Assembly: GCF_963676685.1 (NCBI RefSeq)
Contig: NC_092353.1
Span: forward strand, 14,264,361 to 14,328,360
Direction: 5' to 3'
DNA: 64,000 nucleotides
Source of the DNA: Mytilus edulis
Taxonomy: Eukaryota > Mollusca > Bivalvia > Mytilida > Mytilidae
This document shows, one piece after another, positions 1-12,085 of this stretch. A model generated the notes under the pieces. It made no database searches, was not told the origin of the DNA, and was given only the letters and a program-made list of their open reading frames with translations. The translations under genes and the position numbers were made by a program. The first letter of the stretch is position 1; each line of letters begins with the position of its first letter.

Positions 1-139
1 TTCCAATCATGTTTGTATACCATTAAATTACTCCTATACAATTTATGTTTTCTGACTCGTGTTATCGCATGTGTCACTCGACAAAATGAAAAAGCAATGT
101 CGGTTGTTGAACTTGTGTCGTCTTAATGTAATTACTTAC

Positions 140-2026
140 TCGTTTCTTTGCTACATAAATCTAATGCATTTCTAACATCGGACCTATTATATCCCAAGTG
201 AAGTACTGCCTTGGCTGCAATGATGATGTCCAGGTTTGTATTTTCTGGATCTAAAGTTATCGCATTTTCGCCACTTTCTCCAATATCTTGACCGATGTAT
301 ATGGGCAACTGAAGCTGTTGAAGCAAACATTTATGATTAAGTTTATTGTAATCATTCGAACAATTATATACTAGTACTTAGTCAAAAAGCAGTCACTTCT
401 CTTTTCAACTTTTTTCATGTCAGCTTTAAGCAGAGTTTTGTTTTCTATAATTGTTTTCGTTAGTATTCTTATTTAATTTCAGATTCATTAAGAGAATCAG
501 AATAAGCTTCCAATCCAAACTTAAGTTATATTGTATCTTTAATCTAAAACAGTTTTTAGTCTGAATAGTCGCAGCTAAGCTTTCAAAATTAATTGAAATC
601 TGAAACTTTACATGTGATTTTTACTATAACATCCGAATTTTCATAAATTAACAAAATTAAGTTTGACGTGTACTCACTGAGCGTTCATATTGGGCGGAAA
701 CATTATTTTCAGATTTGGTCTGTTCCCTATCCGAAAATTTGTTGAGAAAATCACATTTAGGAAACCACCTTTTATGTTCTGTCCACGGGTCGTCTGATCT
801 GTCCCAGTTTCTTAAACCACCTCCACAATAAAAACACCGAACTAGATCGCCTGTACCTATTATGTAATAAATGATTAATATCATAGTATGATAAAGTGAT
901 ACAATAAATATAATGGCAGTACTTGTGCATTGTTAACATTATGCTGCTTGGTAAGGCATTCTACGACTGCTAAGATAATGAAATGACAAATCAAAACTCT
1001 TAGCAGGAAATATTCTAGGTCGATTTTAAAATTTAATTTTGAGATATACCTTTATAGGTCATTTTTGTAGATTACATAGCTTAAGCATGTTTTTTGTTAA
1101 GTCGCAACATCGCGAACGGCCACCAAAAAATGCTAACGTTTAAGCAAACTTGGTCTTTTGAGGAAAGTTGTCTCATTGTCAATAGTACCACATCTCATTA
1201 TTTTATAAAGACATGCAGGGGTTGTATTATTTGACGTGACATATGTAATGGAACATACTAACCACAAAAATTGTGCATGAGAACTTAACAGTATGGTCAA
1301 TGGTCAAAATAATTCTGGAAAACATGATGTATATCTTTTTAATTTTCTCTTCTTACCGATATTCAAGTTTTATATATACACTATTGAAAGTGTTGTGTTC
1401 GATGGAAACTAACCTGTATAGAAGAATCCAGCTCGAGCTAAGATTTCTTTTGACTGTATAATGTTACTTCTCATATCACTGAATGTAGACAATCGACTTC
1501 TGTAAGATCCATACTGTGTATATTTGGCTCGCGTTGTTGTGATGCCCATGCTTGTTTCGGTAGCTGCATTGTTGTTTGCAGTTGTGCTCTGAAATTGAAA
1601 TTTTGCATATACTTTACGTTTATTGTATGTACATTAAATTATTGTTCAAGTGTTTGCAGTTATAATCAATAAAATTTGGATGCTTTGATTAATTTATTAT
1701 GCTTTAAGGGTTATAGTCTGTTTATTGCAAAAACTAAGTATAAAATAAAAATGCTCACTTAAAATTTTACATTTGCAAAAATCACAGCAGATCTCTATAG
1801 CGAAAATACTGTAGTTAACAACGAGTGGTTTTTTTTTCATTGCTAAAGGATATGGACATTCAAAGTACAAATGTAATTATTCTCCCATCAGTGTGTATTC
1901 ATTCTACTTTATTGTGTAAACAATTCACTATTTACTTGATTAATATATATTTAATTTTAATTTCACAAACTTTCCAAAACAATATTCTTAGAATGAAGTG
2001 TAACAGGAAAAACTACTTACTAGCAT
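140..2026 (-). CDS. Inhibitor-of-apoptosis (IAP/BIRC) protein, partial, BIR + UBA exons
   Basis: Minus-strand gene whose 3' part (a RING is expected) lies left of the window. Exons joined by eye: 2026-2021 (start ATG plus one codon, then GTAAGT), 1588-1414, 856-678 and 314-140 (then GTAAGT). Phases agree: 0, 1, 0, then 1. Exons 2 and 3 together make one BIR domain: AGFFYTG at the split, then zinc ligands C68, C71, H88, C95 (CX2CX16HX6C) with [11 protein letters not shown] and EHKRWFPKC motifs, so the fold should bind zinc normally. Exon 4 carries a UBA-like helix set ([20 protein letters not shown]), which in IAPs binds ubiquitin. BIR proteins of this kind restrain caspases or act in innate signalling; the target here is inference. 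About 178 residues are visible. The two-codon first exon rests on a good donor, the correct phase and a TATA box just upstream. The domains are certain; the exact start is less so. Confidence 0.85.
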
Positions 2027-2062
2027 TATGAGGAAGTCATTTCTTTTCAGCCATTACAAACC

Positions 2063-2073
2063 GTCTATTTATA
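2063..2073 (-). promoter_or_regulatory. Probable TATA box of the partial IAP gene
   Basis: On the minus strand this reads TATAAATAGAC, ending 37 bases before the proposed ATG at 2026. A start of transcription about 30 bases downstream would leave a 5' leader of only 5 to 15 bases. More TATA-like strings lie further up (2100-2170), so the choice is by spacing only. Confidence 0.45.
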
Positions 2074-2953
2074 GATATAAAGGGGAAAACCATTACATGG
2101 GATCTATTTATAGCCTAACAACGTACATTGACTTTATATATATTTATACAATCAAAATGATTGTATTTCTATATATATGGATTTAATTTCCGAATCGTAG
2201 TTATATACGCATGCAGTCGCTAGAAATCGTAATAACACCCATGCAATGTTTTATTTGTGCAATGCAGCGGAAGCGTGAATAACTTTTCACTGCATTTTAT
2301 TGAAGTAAAACGTATTATACAAGCATTAGCCTTTCAAAAAGGGCTAGTCGACTCTTAGCTGAAGAAAATGGAAAGTGCTCTCGCTTTGTCATGTTTGTAG
2401 ATTTATTCTTTTACTAGAATAGCCACGTGCATCAATCAACAATGTTTACCACACACGTGAGGTCACACGTTATGAAGTAGTATATATCGTTTAACGACTC
2501 CAGAAGATTCGACTATTTATAGATACATGTAAAAGTTACCTGAGTACCAATATCATGAATATGCATGATTAATGACCACGCAAAATCTAATTGCGAAAAC
2601 AGAGAGGAAAAATCCGATACTCTACGGGATTGAAGGACATTTACTAGGTTTGGATTGTCCTAACCAATCAATAAACTTTGATTATTCACGTCTCGTAATA
2701 TCTTCCAATCAGGTAGCAAGAAAAATTCACGCACTGACTGTTCATCGTTCAATTCTTAATATCGACTCATAGGAGTCGATTAGAGGTCGATATGTGTGTA
2801 TAGACTGGTTTGTTGATATTATTAACACTTTTAAAACAGTCTTAGTTTTCTAAATCAAAGCCAATAAGGAAGCAACAATTTATTTTTGTAATAATAGCAT
2901 TAAAAATCTAATCATGACAGATCAAAATAATGTTGCTTGCGGTCTCGTTAGTA
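2074..2953. other. Noncoding stretch upstream of the IAP gene
   Basis: AT-rich sequence with several TATA-like strings near 2100-2170. A 66-codon frame at 2572-2772 has no recognisable domain and no splice context. I see no gene here. Confidence 0.5.
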
Positions 2954-4185
2954 TTGGGGGATGACCATTTGATATTCGGGGGGGGGGGGGGAGGATTTTG
3001 AAAATAAATAACTCAGCCTTGATAATCACAAAAATAAATAGTTTGTTCTGTGGTAGTTTGAAAATAAAGTACCTGACTTGCAATGTATTGAAAATAAAAA
3101 ACCTCAGCAGGTTTAATCGAAAGTATGAGATGGTACCAGATTCTTCATAAATTCATCTTTTTATCCTTAAAAAAAACGGGAAACACTTCCCAATTGTCTT
3201 AATAATAAAAGTATGAATATTATTTAAATATACTTGAAATGTCTGAAAATTGGTTTCATTTAACTTGAGGTATACATGGTATATGGTCTCAGGAAACCTT
3301 ACCTTACTTTTATTTTAACAGGGCCGTAACTACATTGAGGCAAATGACTCATGTAGGAAATTTCAAAACCAAACGCTTGTCTCCATAACAAATTGTGTTC
3401 ACGGCGAGTTCCTTGCAAAAAGCAAGTTCTGTTTCTCTCAGACGTAGCCCTGATTTTTCGGGATCTGATTCAATGTTTCTTATTTATTTGTCTTTTGTTC
3501 ATTGATTGCCCTTCTGTATTCTGTTAGTGGTGCATTCCTTTTGTAATCTAGTAATTCTGTTATGAACTTGATCATGAGTTTTTTAAAAAAAAACAGCAGC
3601 CACAGACTTAACTATGTGAATTCCATTTTTTCTTTATCATGCACATTGGTCTTTTGGTGTTGTCCCTAGAAACTTAAGTCTTACACTCAATTTTTACATT
3701 TTGCTTTGAGACCAAAATATTGTCAAAAAACTATTAAAACAAAACTTGCATTTTCAGATTAAGAACACCCAGAAAGCATGATTTTGCATCATTTGTTCTA
3801 TAGCTTCTTAGGCTAAAAAAAAACCTTCAAAAATGTTTTTGCCTCGCTCCGGTCGTCGAAATATGTTTGACAATACTTTTAAAAGAGGCTAATTACAACC
3901 AAACTTCAATACTATGTATGTATGCAATACATGTCTATGTAGTTGGGAATATAAAAGATTCATTCCTGCAGAGGAGGAGCATTAATTCTGATTAAATGGT
4001 ACATATTGACCTGACCATACATGTATTATTTATAATAAACAAATCATTTAAAAATTGTATGTTTTCTAATATCATCAATATAGTTGTGAAAATGAATCTG
4101 TCCTCTTAGTTCACAAAAATAAATAACCGATCAAAACAAAAACAAATCCCCCTCCCCCAAAAAAAATATCAAATGGTCGTCCCCT
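2954..4185. mobile_element. TIR DNA element of the ACCATTTGATATT family, about 1.2 kb
   Basis: The ends are inverted copies: GGGGATGACCATTTGATATT on the left (about 2956-2975) and, read on the opposite strand, GGGGACGACCATTTGATATT on the right. G-rich runs follow the left TIR and C-rich runs precede the right one. TA occurs at 2952-2953 and 4186-4187, which fits a TA target duplication. Just inside both ends are short A-rich repeats (AAAATAAATAACT-like). No transposase reading frame is visible, so it is non-autonomous. The same ends recur near 40395 and, more diverged, at 31061-31343. Confidence 0.7.
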
Positions 4186-4874
4186 TACTGTATGTCTCAT
4201 AGATATTTTTTAAATGTATATGTGTCCGAAGAACTTTTTCTGCTTTTGTCTTTACATTTGAGTATTAAGAAAAGAAAACATAGAATATAAGTCAACAAGA
4301 TTGAAATAATCAAAACATTTGCTGTGATTAGAATATAGCCATCTGACTATAACCTTGGCCCCTTCCGTATAACAAAAAATCTAGTATTGAAGTAATTGCG
4401 GCCCGAATTGACTGTTTGATTCATTCTCAGCTACGTCATACACAAATAAGATTCTATTATTTGGACAAGTACCATTGCTCCTTGCAACATGAAGGTTACT
4501 ATGCAACTACACATGGTCATAGTACCAACCTGTTAAAAAGATATATTTATATCTCCCTATCATATCTTCCTCTTCTTTTGTATGCCTCTATCCAACATTA
4601 CCTTTGAACAGTCCTTTACTGACAGTCCGAATTCCCGCACCTCATTCAGGTCAACTGATTTTGAAGAACCAACCTTATAGGTTTACTGTATTGTAATAAA
4701 GTATAAAATTATTGCAAATATGGACCTTCAGGTACATAAATGTGTTCTATATACTTATGTATATTGTTTATGAGAATAACGATAAATATATGGTATATAT
4801 AAGAAAACAATAAAGGTTAGAATTATTCACATGTTATATCACGCTTACCCTCACGCTTACCGTGCACAATGCTG
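4186..4874. other. Noncoding stretch
   Basis: AT-rich, no recognisable domain, no repeat that I can match elsewhere in the window. The short open frame at 4416-4607 has no family resemblance. Confidence 0.4.
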
Positions 4875-5031
4875 AAAAACTGGATATAATATATACATGG
4901 ACTGCCCGTAGGACAGTGGTATTGACTGCGACAGCGATAATGACCTCGCCTTCGGCTCAGTCATTATCACTATCTTAGTCAATACCACTGTCCTGTGGGC
5001 AGTCCATATATCACGATAATGACCAGTTTTT
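4875..5031. repeat. Imperfect palindrome (MITE-like hairpin) before the K+ channel gene
   Basis: Left arm about 4875-4943 and right arm about 4960-5031 are inverted copies. They include ATGGACTGCCC against GGGCAGTCCAT, GGACAGTGGTATTGACT against its complement, and outer AAAAACTGG against CCAGTTTTT. The loop is about 16 bases. It ends 135 bases before the channel start codon. Confidence 0.8.
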
Positions 5032-5166
5032 CAAGAACTATTATATAAATCAATACACCACACATACAAATTATCAATTAATAAGTCATGCTTAATATCA
5101 TGGGACATATCTGATAGTCATCACAGTAAAGCAGTTAGCTAGCATCACAGTACAAGTCTTTAAAAT

Positions 5167-7803
5167 ATGGATAAATGCATGATAATAAATGTCGGTGGCA
5201 TAAAATTCATCACAGAAAAAAAAACGCTGAAAAAATATCCAGAAACACGATTAGGATTATTAAGCAATCAGTCTACGGAATACATCTCTGAGAAAGGATT
5301 TTACTTCTTTGACCGCAACCCGGAATTGTTTAATATAATTTTAGACTTTTACCGGAATAATGAAGTTCACATTCCTTGTGGTATATGTGGTTCGTTGGTG
5401 GAGAAAGAATTAGAGTTTTGGAAGATACCTTTTGAGGGCATAGCTGAGTGTTGCAGGTCACGGTTTTTGAATTCTGAAAATGAACTTGAAACAATTAAAG
5501 AGATTAAACATGCCTTTGCCATGCACAATACAACAGAGTTGAATGTGGCTGAAACGAAACAATCGTGGTTTAATAGGATTTGGCTATTTTTAGAGGAACC
5601 TCTAACATCAACCCCCGCTAAGGTAACATTTTAAAACTTAATCTATCTGATTTAATTTACATGTCGCATTAAAACTGTGTTTAACACGTAAGCTCTCTGT
5701 TTATAAATCCAGAAATGTTATGCATAGAAATGTTTAAAAAGAAACAAACTAAACTTCCATCTCACCAGGAAAGGCATTTGGCTAAATGTATTTTTATGTT
5801 TTTGTCATATATCTCTTCACGTGTTTATGGCTTAAACATTACTGGATTTGAAATGTTTGGATTTGAGCGGTCTTGATGAAAGTCAATACTGAAACTCGCT
5901 TTAGACGCCCCAAATAATACAACATCCATGTCGCGCGATTACAAATTTGGACGCTAAACCATCTTATCTTTTCATATATTGAACTTGTAGTTTAAAAAGC
6001 TATTTTCTAAATAAAGACAACAGAAGTATACCGCTGTTCAAAACTCATAAATCTATGGACAAAAAAACAACGGACTAAGCATTAGACAAAATCCGATGAG
6101 AATGACCAATATAACATCATAACCAAATACATGAATTTGGGATAGAAAAGTACCGTGACACGTCTTATAGTAATGTGAATTCACACTTAAAAATAGGAGA
6201 AAACAAACGACACAACGGAAACACAACGAAAAAAATGTTACACAAACAGAAACGAACTATGATGATATAACAATGGCCATTTTCCAGACTTGGTACAGGA
6301 CATTTTTAAAGAAAAAAATGGTGGGTTAAACCTGGTTTTGTGGCTTGCCAAACCTCGCACTTTGATGGCATTGTTAAATAAAACATTAAAATGACAACAT
6401 AATAATACAGGACTACAATACAAATAAATAGCAGAGGGTATTAGGCAAAGAAACACATGAATAATAGATAACAAAAGGCATCAGGTTTAAAATTCACAAA
6501 ACACACAAAATCCTTGTTGTTTGTTTTTCAAAGTTTTTGAAAGAAAAAGGTCCCAACAATTATGCATGTAGGAAAAATGAAGAAAAAATAATTTCCGCCA
6601 AATTTTCCATTGATTTAATTTCACAAAACATTGACACGGAACTGACATTTGTTTCTACTTTAAGGTTCGGTTATTTATATTCTATAAATGTAAATGTATA
6701 ACAGTCACTATTTGAAACAGAGGAGTGAATGTGCGTAAAAGGATAAATCTGAAAATAAAAAATACAACCGGTCTTGTTTTCATTTTAAAAAAATGGACAA
6801 CAAATCTTATATTTACTGTAAAATAATCAAAAGTACTAAACTTCACAGTTATTAATGTCCCCCAAAGATAATTAAAGAACATTATTATAGTATATTTGTC
6901 ATTTTTATATTCCAGGTTTACAACATAGTATATATACTGGTTGTTGTATTATCAGCCATAATGGCTTTTTTGTTCACCTGTGAAGAGATGCGAGAACAGT
7001 ACATCGATATTGATACACTTATCAATGTAACTACTTCCGCTGGATTTAATGTTTATACCGATAGAAATAATCCTAAAGATGTACTACATGCGACAACTAT
7101 ATTACCAATTTGGTGGTACGCACTTGACAGATTTTTCTTGGTGTTCTTCACATTAGAATATTTTATTAGATTAATTGTTTGTCCAAGTAAGATTGAATTC
7201 CTCAAAAATTGGTTGAACATAATGGATCTTATTCTGAACGTGTCGATGTGGGCACGATTTTGTCTTGAAATGAACATTACACTTGTCATGAACTCATACA
7301 CCGCTGCGTGGATATTTGGAATGTCATACTGTACGATATCTCTAAGACTTATTCGAATTTTTAGAATATACAAACAGTACCTCGAACTTCGAGTATTACT
7401 GTTATCACTTAAAACAAGTTTTAAAGAGCTACTACTGTTACTAGTTACATTCATTGTCATATCTGCTCTGTTTGCTAACTTCATATATTATGCAGAATTT
7501 CAAGAACCTTCGACCTTTCCGTCTTCATTTTCTGGTCTTTGGTGGTCTGTTGTCACTATGACAACGGTTGGATATGGTGATGTTTACCCGAAATCAACGC
7601 CCGGAAAGATTGTTGGTTGTTTATGCGCAGTATGTGGTCTTCTTATTTTGGCAATGCCCATAGCTATTATTGCAACAAATTTCAGTAACTACTACCAGAA
7701 AATGAAAGACATTAGTAAATTTAAGAAGAAAGTAAATAGTTCTTCTAGACAAAATAAAATAAGTGTAAGTGCTGTAAGAAACAAGGTATTTAACAATTGT
7801 TAA
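5167..7803 (+). CDS. Voltage-gated K+ channel alpha subunit, Shaw/Kv3-like, two exons
   Basis: Exon 1 is 5167-5622 (152 codons, then GTAACA); exon 2 is 6916-7803 after TTCCAG. The join is phase 0 and gives 447 residues with a stop at 7801-7803. Exon 1 is the cytoplasmic T1 (BTB) tetramerisation domain: INVGGIKF, FYFFDRNPELF, and an intact zinc site HX5CX20CC (H68, C74, C95, C96), the form found in Shaw, Shab and Shal but not Shaker channels. Exon 2 holds S1-S6: S2 with TLEYFIRLIVCPSKIEF, S4 with R296, R299, R302 and K305 at every third place, pore FSGLWWSVVTMTTVGYGD (filter at 369-374) and S6. The channel should pass K+ across the plasma membrane on depolarisation. S6 has MPIAI where most Kv channels have PVPV. 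S4 carries four charges, and the C-terminal tail is short (about 35 residues). The long T1-linked frame and the spliced join leave little doubt. Confidence 0.93.
5623..6915 (+). other. Intron of the K+ channel gene
   Basis: Starts GTAACA, ends TATTCCAG. It contains the interspersed repeat listed at 6005-6370; the rest is AT-rich with no coding signal. The open frames at 6238-6474 and 6682-6882 on the minus strand are repeat or chance. Confidence 0.8.
6005..6370 (+). repeat. Interspersed repeat family A (AATAAAGRCAACAG head)
   Basis: Begins with AATAAAGACAACAGAAGTAT then CCGCTGTTCAAAACTCATAAATC, and runs on to GGTGGGTTAAACCTGGTTTTGTGGC. The same order of blocks occurs at 24285-24540 (plus), 21400-21795 (minus) and 51195-51405 (minus). 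Partial copies lie near 29185-29270, 56385-56530 and 57818-57870. No coding capacity; length and copy number suggest a SINE- or MITE-like sequence. Confidence 0.75.
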
Positions 7804-8123
7804 TCACTTTCGACAACTGGAAACAAACTACATTATTGAATGGTATTACTCTTCTAAAAACTTCTTTTTGATACATATACAAGGAACTATTTTGGTGCGT
7901 CAGAAATAGGGAGAAAAGTATACCACAAGGAGGACGTGATCTCATTATACAGTGCTTTTTTTCGAATATCTCAGATAGATATAGAACAGTCGGAAAATTG
8001 ATTAAAACTAGTTCTTTTGATTCTGAATCAGTACTGTTTTACATCTATATAACATACCTGGGGCATAATATATTGAGTCCCAGATCAAACATGTTGATAT
8101 TGACAACAATGTCACTATATGGA

Positions 8124-8760
8124 ATAAAATTGAGAATGGAAATGGGGAATGTGTCTAAGAGACAACAACCCGACCAAATAAAAAAACAACAGCAGAGGGT
8201 CACCAACAGGTCTTCAATGTAGCGAGAAACTCCCGCACCCGCAGGCGTCCCCCAGCCGGCCCCTAAAAATATATACTAGTCCAGTGATAATGAACGCCAT
8301 ACTAATTTCCAAATTGTACACAAGAAACTAAAATTAAAATGATACAAGACTAACAAAGGCCAAAGGCTCCTGACTTGGGACAGGCGCAAAAATGCGGCGG
8401 GGTTAAACATGTTTGTGAGATCTCAACCCTCCCCCTATACCTCTAACCAATGTAGAAAAGTAAACGCATAACAATACGCACATTAAAATTCAGTTCAAAG
8501 GAAGTCCGAGTCTGATGTCAGAAGATGTAACCAAAGAAAATAAACAAAATGACAATAATACATAAATAACAACAGACTACTAGCAGTTAACTGACATGCC
8601 AGCTCCAGACTTCAATTAAACTGACTAAAAGATTATGATTTCATCATATGAACATCAGGCACAATCATTCCCGTTAGGGGTTTAGTATCATACCATCATA
8701 ACATATATGAGAAGAACATAACCCGTGTCATGCCAACAACTGTTTTTAGAATAAATGTGT
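8124..8760 (-). repeat. 3' untranslated tail of the Penelope-like element
   Basis: Follows the stop of the reverse transcriptase frame on the minus strand and ends near 8124 at a CCATTTCCATTCTCAATTTT string. The last 130 bases (TGCGGGTGCGGGAGTTTCTC, then GGTCGGGTTGTTGTCTCT-type sequence) recur at 59140-59280 (plus) and 34741-34803 (opposite strand), marking this as the conserved 3' end of the family. From memory this tail is common in mussel genomes. Confidence 0.65.
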
Positions 8761-10835
8761 TTAGTTCCGATGCAAAGACCTTATCAGTGACTCAATATTA
8801 ACGCCAAAATATGCAATCTTTAATGACTTGACAACAGTATCGTAATTATATCCCTTCTTAATAAGTCTATTCAAAGGTTTTGTAAGTTTCTGAGGTGAAT
8901 ACTGACACATTTGTGCTTTATAAAGAATATTTCCATAAAAAATTGGATGTGAAATACCTGAACGTATTAAAAGTCTGCATGTTGAGCTATATTTACGAAT
9001 GAGGTCTTTATACCGATGATAAAATTTAGTAAATGTTTTGACTAGTTTGTGATATTGAAAACCCTGGTGTAATAATTTTTCAGTAATACATAAATTTCTC
9101 TCGTTAAAATCTAAAACATTATTACATACACGAGCGAATCGTACAAGTTGAGATATATAAACACCGTAAGATGGTGGCAAGGGAACGTCACCATCTAAAA
9201 ACGGATAATTAACGATAGGAAATGAAAAATCATCCCTTTTATCATAAATTTTAGTATTCAGCTTTCCATTAGTGATATAGATATCAAGATCGAGAAAAGG
9301 GCAGTGATCATTGTTAGTATTAGCTTTATTTAAAGTAAGTTCAACAGGATAAATTTCATTAATATACATACTGAAGTCGTCATTATTGATAGCCAAAATA
9401 TCATCCAAATATCTAAAAGTATTATTAAATTTGTTTATCAGATGTTGTTTCGATGGGTCTTTGCTTATTTTTGTCATAAATTGTAACTCATAACAATACA
9501 AAAACAGGTCCGCAATAAGTGGTGCACAGTTAGTCCCCATTGGAATTCCGATAATCTGACGATATACGGAATCCCCAAAGCGAACAAAAATGTTATCTAG
9601 TAAAAATTCAAGGGCATATATAGTATCAAAGCATGTCCAATTAACATAGTTTTTTTGTTTATTGCTACTAAAAAATGACCTAAAAGAGTTTGAACATATA
9701 TATTCACATTCTGATTTTTTGAATGCCCATTTAATTAGGTGTGTGAATTTTTTCTTAATGAAAATGTGAGGCAATGTGGTATACAGGGTAGAAAAATCAA
9801 AACTTTGAACAGATTCAAAATCACCAATATAAGCATGCAATTTATCAAGTACTTCCAACGAGTTCTTGACACTCCAAAAGTAATTTATTCCACTATTTTC
9901 GAAGGCCTTATTTGAACAATTTATTATCAGGTTTTTAATTGTACCAAGTGTGCTGGTAAGAAGAATAGACAATTTAGTAGTTGAACAATGGCTTGAAGAC
10001 GAAATAAATCTATATTTGTAAGGGGTTTTGTGTAGCTTCGGAAGCCAATACATAGTTGGGACTTTCATTGTATTTGGCTCTGCTTGTAAAGCGGTGGCTA
10101 AAAGTTTATGTTTGTTACAGATTTCGTTTTCTGAAAATGGAGTCAGTTGGAATGTTGGTGAATTGGTGATTTCCTTTTTAGAACCTCAATGTAAAATTTA
10201 CGTCAAACAATAATAATATTATTAGCAGCTTTATCGGCCGGGACAAAAACAAATTCCTTGGCTAGTTCTTTTAGTTTATGTTTGATACGAGAAATAGGTT
10301 TATTGTGGTTATTGTTTATAGTAAAATGTTCTTTAAAATGTTGAATATGTATATCAACTATCTTCATTACTGAATTAAAAAAAGAGTCCAAAGATTTTTT
10401 GTCAGCTTTTCCCCGTTTTATCCATTTCATACGGTAAGTATGGAGTGAGTCGTGGATGATATTACGACACTCATTCCAATTAATAATTGACGGGGGACGA
10501 TATTTAGGTCCTTTACTGAGGAATGATTTTAACTCTCGGTCTTGAACGATGTTAAGATCTCCTGTTATAACATGGGAAATGGGTCCATAAATATATTCGG
10601 AATTACTGCAATTACATGAAGTAGGTGTATTTTCACTGATATTAACATCTTTACACAATTGACTATAATTAAACACAAATTTCCGGGTAGATTTCTTGTA
10701 AATATAACAAATAAGAGGTAGCTCAGTATTGTCAAAATATCCAGGAATTTGTTCTTTAACAGAATGGAAACTTGATTCTGTCATGAAGTATGAATAGAAA
10801 GTAATTGAAGCTTCCGTTGGGAAACAGACGAACAC
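8761..10835 (-). pseudogene. Penelope-like reverse transcriptase, one in-frame stop
   Basis: One minus-strand frame of about 690 codons, broken only by a TGA at 10203-10205; the frame is open on both sides and continues in register (ADKAANN before, RKFYIEVLKKE after). From the N side: CNCSNSEY and LSKGPKYRPPS blocks, FVPADKAANN, then the RT core with WLPKLHKTPYKYRFI (a hallmark of Penelope-like enzymes), IGIPMGTNCAPLIADLF, the catalytic FRYLDDILAI, and PFLDLDIYI. A thumb-like C-terminal region ends at SLIRSLHRN. It would copy the element's RNA into DNA. No GIY-YIG endonuclease follows, and none is obvious before it. The N end is not fixed: the frame opens at 10835 without a convincing ATG. 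Assignment to Penelope-like elements rests on the PKLHK block; the clade is not resolved. Confidence 0.85.
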
Positions 10836-12039
10836 GTTAGTCCTATAACAATTATTGAATAGATGGTATTTACTTCAAATGTAACAATGTCATTTATATA
10901 TGAATTCTGTAATTAACCTGCTTTGTGATAATAATTTGAATGGAACATAAACATCATATGTTCATCGATCGGAATTTTGAGTCATTGGACAAAACTATCA
11001 CACAAATGGTTATAATGGATACAATTATATATAGACAATATATATTTGCATCAGTAACGATTTCAAAGGAGGAGGCATTTTTTAAGTTACGACACATGAA
11101 GGAAAAGACATGAAGATAAACTTAAGTTTTGGATAAAAAATAAATATATAGATATAAGAAGATGTGTTATTAATGCCAATGGGACAATTCTCCATCCACG
11201 GAACAATTTATAAAAGTAAACCATTATAGGTCAAGGTACGGCCTTCAACACGGAGTTTTGGCTAGCACAGAACAGCAAGCTATAAGGGCCCCAAAATTAT
11301 GATGATGTTCATAAATGAAGCTCGCATTACACCTGTTTCCAAGCCTTCTTCTTATGAAGCTGATATTCAAAGACACTAAACAGTTAGTGTCTATTTGGTG
11401 TAATACCATCATTGATTTTCCCCTATTAGTCTTTGTTAAATTTGCACTTTAAAAAAATATGTGCCGAATTTATCTTTGTTTCAAATAAAGAAATACTTGG
11501 CATGAGTAAAGTTTTATCTTGTCCAGTACTATAGAAAAAATTTCACATAACATTTCATTGCATATAAGAAAATAACCATCACTGGAAGTTAACCAATCAA
11601 ATGTTCCCCCTTATTTAATCTGTGTACAAGGTTTAGTAACCATGTAACCTCAAGTTTACAAAATTTTCTATAAAAATCTTAAATAAAAAAAGAATGGTGC
11701 TTTGAAATACCTAAGACATATGTTTATGACTCAGAAAATGTTTTACTGCAATAAAATGTAGGATTAATTACCTACTACTGTCAAATTCAAGGGAATATTT
11801 TTTTCGACCTATTTTTTTATACAACCGGATGTGACGTACCATGATTTGGTGGTATTACACCTAAAAATACATTTACAATTGACTAGATGTTTATATCTTC
11901 TAACCAAGACATTTAGACTGTCACGTCAACCGTTTTGTGTTGAACATTAAGGAACAACACGTATTGTTTTGATTAAAAGATTTGATAAAAGTTATAGATT
12001 TATATCACATTCAAAGTATTTAATAACGGAAAACCAATC
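10836..12039. other. Noncoding stretch with one repeat fragment
   Basis: No coding signal. About 11158-11300 is a copy of interspersed repeat family B (GAAGATGTGTTATTAATGCC, then TAGGTCAAGGTACGGCCTTC), also present at 22084, 35290 and 59755. Confidence 0.55.
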
Positions 12040-12085
12040 AGCAATACCGACACACTAAAAGACAAATGAAACATTAGTCACTTCC

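Noticed and set aside
7053-7484. 143-codon minus-strand frame
   Set aside because: It is antisense to the transmembrane exon of the K+ channel, whose plus frame has full domain support.
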